Shown one piece after another: positions 26,793 through 34,816 of a DNA stretch of 64,000 nucleotides. The stretch is from Nocardioides salarius (GTDB lineage Bacteria > Actinomycetota > Actinomycetes > Propionibacteriales > Nocardioidaceae). The position numbers and the translations under genes are program-made. Where the stretch lies: assembly GCF_016907435.1 (NCBI RefSeq), contig NZ_JAFBBZ010000001.1, positions 4,030,001 to 4,094,000 of the forward strand, in the 5' to 3' direction. The notes beneath the pieces are model-generated. The model did no database searches. It was not told the origin of the DNA and saw only the letters and a program-made list of their open reading frames with translations. Within the stretch, counting starts at the first letter, position 1; the number at the start of each line of letters is the position of its first letter.

Positions 26793-28244
26793 TCAGAGCG
26801 GGATGTTCCCGTGCGCCCCGCGGCGTACGCCGACGCTCTGGACGGCCTCGTCGATCGCCCGGGCGATCGCGGAGCGGGTCGCGGCGGGCTCGACGACCTC
26901 GTCGACCACGCCGATCTCGACGGCTCGCTCGACGCCGCCGGCGATCCGCTCGTGCTCGGCGGCGAGCTCGGCCTCGAGGGCGGGCCGGATCTCGGGGGAG
27001 ACCTCGGCCAGCCTGCGGCGGTGCAGGATGCGGACCGCGGCGACCGCGCCCATCACCGCCACCTCGGCGCCGGGCCAGGCGAAGACCTTGGTGGCGCCCA
27101 GCGACCGCGCGTTCATCGCGATGTAGGCGCCGCCGTAGGTCTTGCGGGTCACCAGGGTGACGCGCGGGACCACGCACTCGCCGAAGGCGTGCAGCAGCTT
27201 GGCGCCACGTCGTACGACGCCGTCCCACTCCTGGCCCACGCCGGGCAAATAGCCCGGCACGTCGACCAGCACGATCAACGGGATGCCGAACGCGTCGCAC
27301 ATCCGCACGAACCGGCTCGCCTTCTCGGCCGAGAGCGAGTCGAGGCAGCCGCCCAGGCGCAGCGGGTTGTTGGCGACCACGCCCACGGTGCGCCCACCGA
27401 AGCGACCCAGGGCGGTGACGATGTTGGGGGCCCAGCGGGCGTGCAGCTCCTCGACGCTGTCCTCGTCGAGGACCTGCTCCACGAGCGGGTGCACGTCGTA
27501 GGCGCGCTTCTTCGACTCGGGCAGGACGGCGGCCAGGTCGCGGTCCTCGACGTCGGCGACCCGCAGGCTGCCCTGCGCCCCGAGCAGGTTCGCGATGCTG
27601 CGGGCACGCTGCAGCGCCTCCTCCTCGGAGTCGGTGAGCACGTGCACGACGCCCGAGCGGCGACCGTGCGGCTCGGGGCCGCCCAGGCGCAGCATGTCGA
27701 CGTCCTCGCCGGTCACCGAGCGCACCACGTCGGGGCCGGTGACGAAGATGCGTCCCTCCGGCCCGAGGATCACGACGTCGGTCAGGGCGGGGCCGTACGC
27801 CGCGCCGCCCGCCGCCGGGCCGAGCACCACCGAGACCTGCGGGATGCGTCCCGAGGCCTGGGTCATCACCTGGAAGATGCGGCCCACGGCGTGCAGGCTC
27901 AGCACGCCCTCGGCCAGGCGGGCGCCGCCGGAGTGCCACAACCCGATGATCGGGATCCGGTCGGTCATGGCGCGGTGGTAGGCATCGACGACCACGCGGC
28001 AGCCCTCGTCGCCCATCGCCCCGCCCATCACGGTGGCGTCGGAGCAGAAGGCGACCACGGGGGCGCCGCCGACCGTGCCGACCGCGGCCAGCATGCCGGA
28101 CTCGTCGTCGGGGGTGATCAGCTCGAGGGAGCCCTCGTCGAGCAGCGCCCCCAGCCGGTGCCGGGGGTGGCGCGGGTCCTGCTCCCGGGGCAGCTTGGCC
28201 GGCTTCGCTGCGGGCGTGGTGGGAGGGGCGGAGGCGGTGCTCAC
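26793..28244 (-). CDS. accD: Acyl-CoA carboxylase carboxyltransferase (beta) subunit
   Basis: The 483-residue protein has the two crotonase-like halves of biotin-dependent carboxyltransferases. The N-half has FCSDATVMGGAMGDEG, GLWHSGGARLAEG and LGPAAGGAAYGPALTD; the C-half has VGVVANNPLRLGGCLDS, VDVPGYLPGVGQEWDG, TRKTYGGAYIAMN and WPGAEVAVMGA. It moves CO2 from biotin to acetyl- or propionyl-CoA, giving malonyl- or methylmalonyl-CoA. It starts at GTG 28244 after AGGAG, 17 bases after the fabF stop, and so is the last gene of the fab operon. That position matches mycobacterial accD6 and supports acetyl-CoA as substrate; this is inference. The biotin-carrying alpha subunit is not in the window. 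Confidence 0.93.
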   Translation of the reverse strand: MSTASAPPTTPAAKPAKLPREQDPRHPRHRLGALLDEGSLELITPDDESGMLAAVGTVGGAPVVAFCSDATVMGGAMGDEGCRVVVDAYHRAMTDRIPIIGLWHSGGARLAEGVLSLHAVGRIFQVMTQASGRIPQVSVVLGPAAGGAAYGPALTDVVILGPEGRIFVTGPDVVRSVTGEDVDMLRLGGPEPHGRRSGVVHVLTDSEEEALQRARSIANLLGAQGSLRVADVEDRDLAAVLPESKKRAYDVHPLVEQVLDEDSVEELHARWAPNIVTALGRFGGRTVGVVANNPLRLGGCLDSLSAEKASRFVRMCDAFGIPLIVLVDVPGYLPGVGQEWDGVVRRGAKLLHAFGECVVPRVTLVTRKTYGGAYIAMNARSLGATKVFAWPGAEVAVMGAVAAVRILHRRRLAEVSPEIRPALEAELAAEHERIAGGVERAVEIGVVDEVVEPAATRSAIARAIDEAVQSVGVRRGAHGNIPL

Positions 28245-28261
28245 GTGGTGGTCTCCTGGTC

Positions 28262-29512
<1,251 letters not shown>

Positions 29513-29538
29513 GCGTGGGTGTCCTTACGTGGAGGGTG

Positions 29539-29568
29539 GGTGCTGGTGCTGGTGCTGGTGCTGGTGCT
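29539..29568 (+). repeat. Five tandem GGTGCT hexamers
   Basis: Five perfect GGTGCT units (AGCACC on the transcribed strand), followed by an imperfect sixth, lie between acpP and fabF, immediately before the fabF ribosome binding site. Such a hexamer tract is prone to slippage and could vary the acpP-fabF distance. Confidence 0.9.
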
Positions 29569-29580
29569 GGGTGCTGCGGG

Positions 29581-29610
29581 GCCGGCGACCGCCCGGGGGC
29601 GGTCGCCGGC
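29581..29610 (-). promoter_or_regulatory. Perfect 14-bp hairpin between acpP and fabF
   Basis: GCCGGCGACCGCCC and GGGCGGTCGCCGGC pair fully with a 2-base centre, just seven bases after the acpP stop. There is no U-tract, so it may act as an mRNA 3' stabiliser for acpP or as a partial attenuator, keeping ACP in excess of FabF. This is inferred from position. Confidence 0.7.
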
Positions 29611-29617
29611 AGCCGGC

Positions 29618-29863
29618 TCAGGCCTGGGCGCGCTCGATGTAGGCGACGGCGTCGCCCACGGTCTTGAGGTTCTTGACCTCGTCGTCGGGGATCGAGACGC
29701 CGAACTTCTCCTCGGCGGCAACGACGACCTCGACCATGGACAGGGAGTCGACGTCGAGGTCGTCGACGAAGGACTTGTCGAGCTGGACGTCGTCGGTCTC
29801 GACGCCGGCGACCTCGTTGACGATCTCGGCGAGGTCGGTACGGATCTCTTCGGTGGTGGCCAT
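29618..29863 (-). CDS. acpP: Acyl carrier protein
   Basis: The 81-residue acidic four-helix protein has the phosphopantetheine attachment Ser in DDLDVDSLSMVEVV and the C-terminal IPDDEVKNLKTVGDAVAYI. It carries the growing acyl chain for FAS II. Start ATG 29863 follows AAGGAGA. It is located between fabH and fabF as in Streptomyces. Confidence 0.97.
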   Translation of the reverse strand: MATTEEIRTDLAEIVNEVAGVETDDVQLDKSFVDDLDVDSLSMVEVVVAAEEKFGVSIPDDEVKNLKTVGDAVAYIERAQA

Positions 29864-29913
29864 GTGCAGGCTGTCTCCTTGTTTCTTGTTGGGTGGTGCT
29901 GGACGGTGCGGGA

Positions 29914-30933
29914 TCAGGGCAGGACGACGACCTGGGCGGCGTACGCCAGGCCGGCGCCGAAGGCGATGAGCAGGGCGGTGTCGCCCGAGCGGGCCTGGCC
30001 CTCCTCGCGCATCCGGTCCAGCGCGAGCGGGATGGAGGCGGCCGAGGTGTTGCCCTGGTGGACGATGTCGCGGGCGATGGCCACGCTGTCGGGCAGCTTC
30101 ATCGCCCGGGCCATGGCGTCGGTGATGCGGTTGTTGGCCTGGTGCGGCACGAAGCAGTCGAGGTCGTCGACCCCGATGCCGGCCCGGTCCAGCGCCTGGA
30201 GGCCGGTCTTGGCCATCTGGAAGGAGGCCCAGCGGAAGACCGCGTTGCCCTGCATCACCAGGTGCGGCATGCGCGGCGACTCGGAGGTCAGCACGTCGCG
30301 CCAGTCCTCGCGCGAGCGGATCAGGTCGTACTGCTCGCCGTCGGAGCCCCAGACGACGGGGCCGATGCCCGGCTCGTCGCCCGGACCCACGACGACGGCG
30401 CCGGCGCCGTCGGCGAAGATGAAGGCGGTGCCGCGGTCGTGGGGGTCGGTCTGCTCGGAGAGCCGCTCGGCGCCGATGACGAGCACGTGGCGGGCGCTGC
30501 CGCCCCGGACCATGTCGGAGGCCATCGCGACGCCGTGGCAGAAGCCGGCGCAGGCCGCCGAGACGTCGAAGGCCGCCGCCTGGTCGGTGCCGAGGTCGTG
30601 CGCGACGAGGGTGGCCAGGGCGGGGGTCTGCATGAAGTGGCTGACCGTGGCGACCACGACGCAGTCGATCTGGCGGGCGTCGACCCCGGAGTCCTCCAGT
30701 GCCCGGCGGGCAGCGGCCACCGACATCATCCGCAGGGTCTCGTCGTCGGTGGCCCAGCGCCGCTCCTCGATGCCGGAGCGCTGGCGGATCCACTCGTCGG
30801 TGGAGTCGATGCCCAGGACGACCTCGGAGTTCGGGACCACCCGCGAGGGCCGGTAGGCCCCGAGGCCGAGCAGGCGCGCGTACGGGGCGCCGGCGGAGGG
30901 CCGCAGCGCGGGCCGTGTCGTCGTGCCGGCCAT
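29914..30933 (-). CDS. fabH: Beta-ketoacyl-ACP synthase III
   Basis: The 339-residue enzyme starts fatty acid synthesis by condensing an acyl-CoA primer with malonyl-ACP. The Cys-His-Asn triad is visible: DVSAACAGFCHG, FVPHQANNRI and HQGNTSAASIPLAL. It begins with ATG 30933, whose first base is shared with the fabD TGA (TGATG), which implies translational coupling. Confidence 0.96.
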   Translation of the reverse strand: MAGTTTRPALRPSAGAPYARLLGLGAYRPSRVVPNSEVVLGIDSTDEWIRQRSGIEERRWATDDETLRMMSVAAARRALEDSGVDARQIDCVVVATVSHFMQTPALATLVAHDLGTDQAAAFDVSAACAGFCHGVAMASDMVRGGSARHVLVIGAERLSEQTDPHDRGTAFIFADGAGAVVVGPGDEPGIGPVVWGSDGEQYDLIRSREDWRDVLTSESPRMPHLVMQGNAVFRWASFQMAKTGLQALDRAGIGVDDLDCFVPHQANNRITDAMARAMKLPDSVAIARDIVHQGNTSAASIPLALDRMREEGQARSGDTALLIAFGAGLAYAAQVVVLP

Positions 30934-32117
30934 CAGGCGACGCCCTCGGGGTGCAGGCGCAGCAGCGGCTGGCCGGGGGAGACCGGGTCGCCGTCCTCGA
31001 CGAGCCACTCGACGACCTGGCCGCCGTGCGCGGCGGTGATGGTGATCCGGTCGCGCGAGCTGGCGACGTCGCCGATGGGCGTGCCGGCGCTCAGCACGGC
31101 GCTGGCGGCGGCGGCCTCGTCGAGGTGGAAGGTGCCCTTGGTGGGGGAGACCACGACCCGCCAGGTCGGGGTGATCTCGAGCCCGGCCGACTCGCCGTGC
31201 TTGTCGACGAAGGCGCGGGCGTCGTCGAGCTGGTCGGGGGTCTTGAGGGCGAAGGTCTCGACCCCCTTGAGGGCGCGCTTGGCGATGCCGGTCAGGGTGC
31301 CGGCCGGGGGCATCTCGAGGATGCCGGTGACGCCGAGGTCCTCCATCGTCTCCAGGCACAGGTCCCAGCGCACCGGGTGGGCGATCTGGCCCACCATCCG
31401 GCGCAGCACCTCGCGGCCGTCGTGCACGACCTGGCCGTCGCGGTTGGAGATCACGCGGGTGCGCGGGTCGTGGGTGGAGACCGAGCGCGCCAGCGCCCCC
31501 AGGTGCTCGACCGCCGGGGCCATGTGGTGGGTGTGGAAGGCGCCGGCCACCGACAGCGGCACCAGGCGTGCCTTGGCCGGGGGAGCGTCCTTGAGCGCGG
31601 CCAGCTGCTCGAGCGTGCCGGCGGCCACCACCTGCCCGGGCCCGTTGTCGTTGGCGGGGGTCAGCCCGTGGGTGGCCAGGGACTCCAGCACCTCGTCGCG
31701 GTCGCCGCCGAGGACCGCGGTCATGCCGGTGGGGGTCCGGGCCGCCGCGCGCGCCATGGCGAGCCCGCGCTCGCGCACCAGCACCATGGCCTGCTCGGCG
31801 GTGATCACCCGGGCGCCCGCGGCGGCGCCGATCTCGCCGACGCTGTGGCCCGCGACGGCGCCGATGCGCTCGAAGGCGTCGCTGGGGTGGGGGAACAGCT
31901 CGAGGGCGGCGATCAGCCCGGTGGCGACCAGCAGCGGCTGCGCCACCTCGGTGGCCCGGATCGCGTCGGCGTCGGCCTCGGTGCCGTAGTGCACGAGGTC
32001 GAGGCCCGCCACCGTGGAGAGCCACTCGAAGCGGCGCGCGAAGTTGGTGTCCTCGAGCCAGGGGGTGAGGAAACCGGGGGTCTGGGCTCCCTGTCCGGGA
32101 GCGACGATGACAAGCAC
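30933..32117 (-). CDS. fabD: Malonyl-CoA:ACP transacylase with C-terminal biotinyl/lipoyl-like domain
   Basis: The 394-residue protein starts at GTG 32117 (VLVIVAPGQGAQTPGFL, the usual actinobacterial FabD N-terminus). The acyltransferase domain (about 1-310) has the GHSVGE nucleophile elbow, the catalytic His in SVAGAFHTHHM and GQVVAAG. It is about 80 residues longer than normal FabD (about 310). The extra part (about 315-394) reads as two hammerhead halves, VVVSPTKGTFHL...GTPIGDV and ITITAAHGGQVVEWLVEDGD then PVSPGQPLLRL. This is the biotinyl/lipoyl fold pattern, but without the (E)MKM lysine motif, so it cannot carry biotin or lipoate in the normal way. Confidence 0.93.
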   Translation of the reverse strand: MLVIVAPGQGAQTPGFLTPWLEDTNFARRFEWLSTVAGLDLVHYGTEADADAIRATEVAQPLLVATGLIAALELFPHPSDAFERIGAVAGHSVGEIGAAAGARVITAEQAMVLVRERGLAMARAAARTPTGMTAVLGGDRDEVLESLATHGLTPANDNGPGQVVAAGTLEQLAALKDAPPAKARLVPLSVAGAFHTHHMAPAVEHLGALARSVSTHDPRTRVISNRDGQVVHDGREVLRRMVGQIAHPVRWDLCLETMEDLGVTGILEMPPAGTLTGIAKRALKGVETFALKTPDQLDDARAFVDKHGESAGLEITPTWRVVVSPTKGTFHLDEAAAASAVLSAGTPIGDVASSRDRITITAAHGGQVVEWLVEDGDPVSPGQPLLRLHPEGVA

Positions 32118-32185
32118 GACTCCTACTGTGCCGCAGCAGGTCCTACGACTCACGAGCGCCACTGACGATAATGAGGGCGGTTTTG

Positions 32186-32202
32186 TTGTGAGTTTCCTAC
32201 AA
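32186..32202 (-). promoter_or_regulatory. Candidate operator upstream of fabD
   Basis: The 136-base gap between the regulator stop and fabD contains TTGTGAGTTTCCTACAA, with inverted TTGT/ACAA ends in an AT-rich block. On the transcribed strand a CATTAT (-10-like) lies 13 bases downstream of it and about 50 bases before the fabD start. FasR-type activators bind upstream of fabD in Streptomyces. Assignment to the adjacent regulator is inference. Confidence 0.4.
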
Positions 32203-32253
32203 GAACCCGCGGGGGGCGCTCACTCCGCCGGCGTACGGGCGGGGGTGTCGGGC

Positions 32254-33447
32254 TCAGTCGTCGGCGGATCGACCGGACTGCCGGCCCAGGACGAGCGCGA
32301 TCTGGAGGGTGAAGGCCTCTCGTGCCTCGGTCGGGTCGAGCCCGACGAGGTCGGCGACCTGGCGCAACCGGTAGCGCACGGTGTTGGCGTGCACGAAGAG
32401 GGTGCGCGCGGTCGCCTCGATCGAGGTGCCGGACTCGAAGTAGGCGGTCAGCGTGGCGGTCAGTGTGCCGCGCGAGCGCAGCAGCGGCACGTACACCTCG
32501 TCGACGAGGTGGCGCCGCGCGTGCCCGTCGCCCCCGAGTGCCCGCTCGGGCAGCAGCTCGTCGGCGCGGACGGGGCGGGGGGCGCCCGGCCAGCCGACCG
32601 CGACCCGGTGCGCCGAGACCGCCGCTCGCGCCGAGAGGTGGGCGGTGTCGAGGTTGTCGGCGACCGGTCCCACGACGACCGGGCCATCGCCGAAGACGTC
32701 CACGACGCGGGCGGCGGCGGCGCGCGGCTCGGTGACGCCGCCCAGCAGCAGGACCAGGCGATCGCCCTGCACCGCCCCGAGCGCGTCCATGCCCGCGGCC
32801 TGGGCGGCGCGCCGGGCCTCCTCGAAGAGGTCGGTCTCGGCCCGGCGAGCCGGCGCGTTGCCGAGCACCACCGCGACCTGGCCCTGGCCCCGCCACCCGA
32901 GGGCGCTGGCCCGCGAGGCGATGGTCTCGTCGGCCTCGGCGCGCAGCACGGCGTCGACCACCAGGGCCTCCAGCCGGGCGTCCCAGGCACCGCGGGACTC
33001 GGCGGCGCGCGCGTAGACCTCGGCGGTGGCGAAGGCGACCTCGCGCGCGTAGCGCAGCACCGCCGCGTGCACCTCGAGCGCGTCCTCCGGCTGCAGCAGG
33101 GAGTCGACGTTGGCCTCGATCACGTCGATGGACAGCCGCACCAGGTCGACCGTCTGCTGCAGGCTGATCACCCCGGCCAGGGCGCGTGGTGCGGCGCCGA
33201 AGACCGAGGAGGCCAGCGCCCCCTCGCCCGACGGGGCGCTGTCGCCGTCCTCGGCGTACCAGCTGACGAAGTGGCGCACGCCCGCCTGCACGATCAGCCC
33301 CACCCAGGAGCGGTGCTCGGCCTCCAGGTCGCGGAACCACGGCAGCGCGGTCTCCATCCGCCCCGTCGCGGCCGTGCTCAGCGCCCCCGTGGAGCGCAGC
33401 AGCGTCTGGGCGGCGCGGCTGCGCGACGCCGGGGGATGGTCGACCAC
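32254..33447 (-). CDS. fasR: PucR-type transcriptional regulator, FasR-like
   Basis: The 397-residue protein has a helical N-terminal region (about 1-180), a GGDEF-like degenerate middle region (about 180-310) and a PucR-type C-terminal helix-turn-helix (about 335-385: LTAYFESGTSIEATARTLF, VHANTVRYRLRQVADLVG). In Streptomyces coelicolor the PucR-like activator FasR lies immediately upstream of fabD-fabH-acpP-fabF and activates them. Position and architecture here are the same, so control of fatty acid synthesis is strongly suggested. GTG 33447 was used. Palindromes at 33480-33567 precede it and could be its own control sites. Confidence 0.85.
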   Translation of the reverse strand: MVDHPPASRSRAAQTLLRSTGALSTAATGRMETALPWFRDLEAEHRSWVGLIVQAGVRHFVSWYAEDGDSAPSGEGALASSVFGAAPRALAGVISLQQTVDLVRLSIDVIEANVDSLLQPEDALEVHAAVLRYAREVAFATAEVYARAAESRGAWDARLEALVVDAVLRAEADETIASRASALGWRGQGQVAVVLGNAPARRAETDLFEEARRAAQAAGMDALGAVQGDRLVLLLGGVTEPRAAAARVVDVFGDGPVVVGPVADNLDTAHLSARAAVSAHRVAVGWPGAPRPVRADELLPERALGGDGHARRHLVDEVYVPLLRSRGTLTATLTAYFESGTSIEATARTLFVHANTVRYRLRQVADLVGLDPTEAREAFTLQIALVLGRQSGRSADD

Positions 33448-33479
33448 CCCTGCAGGCTAGTGCGACCGGCTGCAGGAAT

Positions 33480-33567
33480 CCCCGGCCGGCCGGGGACTCC
33501 GTCGCTTGTCAGGTGTTGCAACCCCTGACAAGTGCATGAGTCCCCGGCTGACCGGGGACTCATGCAC
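33480..33567. promoter_or_regulatory. Three consecutive palindromes between divergent genes
   Basis: Between fasR (minus) and the hydrolase (plus) lie three elements: a 16-bp palindrome CCCCGGCCGGCCGGGG (33480-33495); an inverted repeat CTTGTCAGG-N10-CCTGACAAG (33505-33532); and a perfect 16-bp stem GTGCATGAGTCCCCGG / CCGGGGACTCATGCAC with a CTGA loop (33532-33567). The word CCGGGGACTC recurs at 33490 and 33552. No U-tract follows. The middle element is a plausible dimeric-regulator operator and the last a strong RNA hairpin. Confidence 0.7.
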
Positions 33568-33737
33568 ACGCGTCAGCTCCGGGCGGCGCCGACCGTGCGC
33601 GGAGGGTCAAGTTTTGGCCGCGAAGGGGTGATAACCCTTACGTGCAAGGGATTTGTGCGACAGGGTGTCCCGACGCCGTGGTGCTCACGACCCCCACGCG
33701 GGGAGTCGGCCGCGGTCGCCCCGACAGGAGGACACCG

Positions 33738-34703
33738 GTGCCCCCCAGCCGTCACCACGTCCAGCACCTCACCGTCCACGGACACCAGCGCGCCTTCGTG
33801 AAGGTGGGCGAGGGGCCGGCGCTGCTGCTCCTGCACGGCCTGGGCTGCGACCACACGACCTGGTCGCCGGTGATCGACCGGCTCGCCGAGCACTACACGG
33901 TCGTCGCGCCCGACCTGCTCGGGCACGGGCTCTCCGACAAGCCGCGTGCCGACTACAGCGTGGGCGGCTACGCCAACGGCGTGCGCGACCTGCTGACCGT
34001 GCTGGGCATCGACAAGGTCACGGTGGTGGGCCACAGCTTCGGCGGCGGGGTCGCGATGCAGTTCGCCTACCAGTTCCCCGAGCGCACCGAGCGGATGATC
34101 CTGGTCGCCTCGGGCGGGCTGGGCCCGGAGGTGACGCCGGCCATCCGCGCGATCACCACGCCCGGCTTCCACCACGCGATGGGCCTGCTGACGCTGCCGG
34201 GCGTGCGCCACGTGGGGGCGGCGGGCCTGCGCGGCCTGGCCGCGCTGCCCACCGGGGCCACCCGGGACCTCGCCGAGGTCGCCGACATCTACGACTCCTT
34301 CAAGGACCCCCGCGCCCGTGCGGCGATCCGCCACGTGGTGCGCGCGGTCGTGGACTGGAAGGGCCAGATCGTCACGATGGCCGACCGGGCCTACCTGACC
34401 GAGGCGATGCCGATGTGCGTGGTGTGGGGCCGCGACGACCACGTCATCCCCGTGCGGCACGCCCGCAACGCCGCGGCGCTGGCGCCCAAGGCACGCATCG
34501 AGGTGATCTCGCGCAGCGGGCACTTCCCGCACAAGGACCACCCCGAGCGGTTCGTCGAGGTCGTGCACGACTTCGTGCGCACGACCAGCCCGGCGACCTA
34601 CTCGCGCGCCCGCTGGCGCCGCCTGCTCAAGAACGGTCCCGCCAGCCCGCCGGGCGCCGTGGCCCAGGTCGTGCCGCTGACGGCCGCCGACGCGGGCGCC
34701 TGA
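33738..34703 (+). CDS. Alpha/beta hydrolase
   Basis: The 321-residue protein starts at GTG 33738 with AGGAGG seven bases upstream. It shows LLLLHGLGCDHTTW (oxyanion), VVGHSFGGGVAMQFA (nucleophile Ser), VVWGRDDHVIPV (acid) and SGHFPHKDHPERF (catalytic His). The sequence order resembles C-C bond hydrolases and haloperoxidase-like esterases. It is divergent from the fasR-like regulator and has its own terminator at 34745-34784. A lipid-related substrate is only a guess from context. Confidence 0.87.
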   Translation: MPPSRHHVQHLTVHGHQRAFVKVGEGPALLLLHGLGCDHTTWSPVIDRLAEHYTVVAPDLLGHGLSDKPRADYSVGGYANGVRDLLTVLGIDKVTVVGHSFGGGVAMQFAYQFPERTERMILVASGGLGPEVTPAIRAITTPGFHHAMGLLTLPGVRHVGAAGLRGLAALPTGATRDLAEVADIYDSFKDPRARAAIRHVVRAVVDWKGQIVTMADRAYLTEAMPMCVVWGRDDHVIPVRHARNAAALAPKARIEVISRSGHFPHKDHPERFVEVVHDFVRTTSPATYSRARWRRLLKNGPASPPGAVAQVVPLTAADAGA

Positions 34704-34744
34704 CCCCAGCGGCGTACGCCGACCGGTCGCGCCCCGGGCGAGCG

Positions 34745-34784
34745 CGACGACGGCCCCGGAGCAGCTGCTCCGGGGCCGTCGTCG
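34745..34784. terminator. Bidirectional terminator, 19-bp perfect stem
   Basis: CGACGACGGCCCCGGAGCA pairs fully with TGCTCCGGGGCCGTCGTCG around a GC centre. It lies between the convergent hydrolase and aceE genes. Confidence 0.88.
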
Positions 34785-34816
34785 TCGCCCCTCACCCGTG
34801 TGCCACGGGCTCCGGC

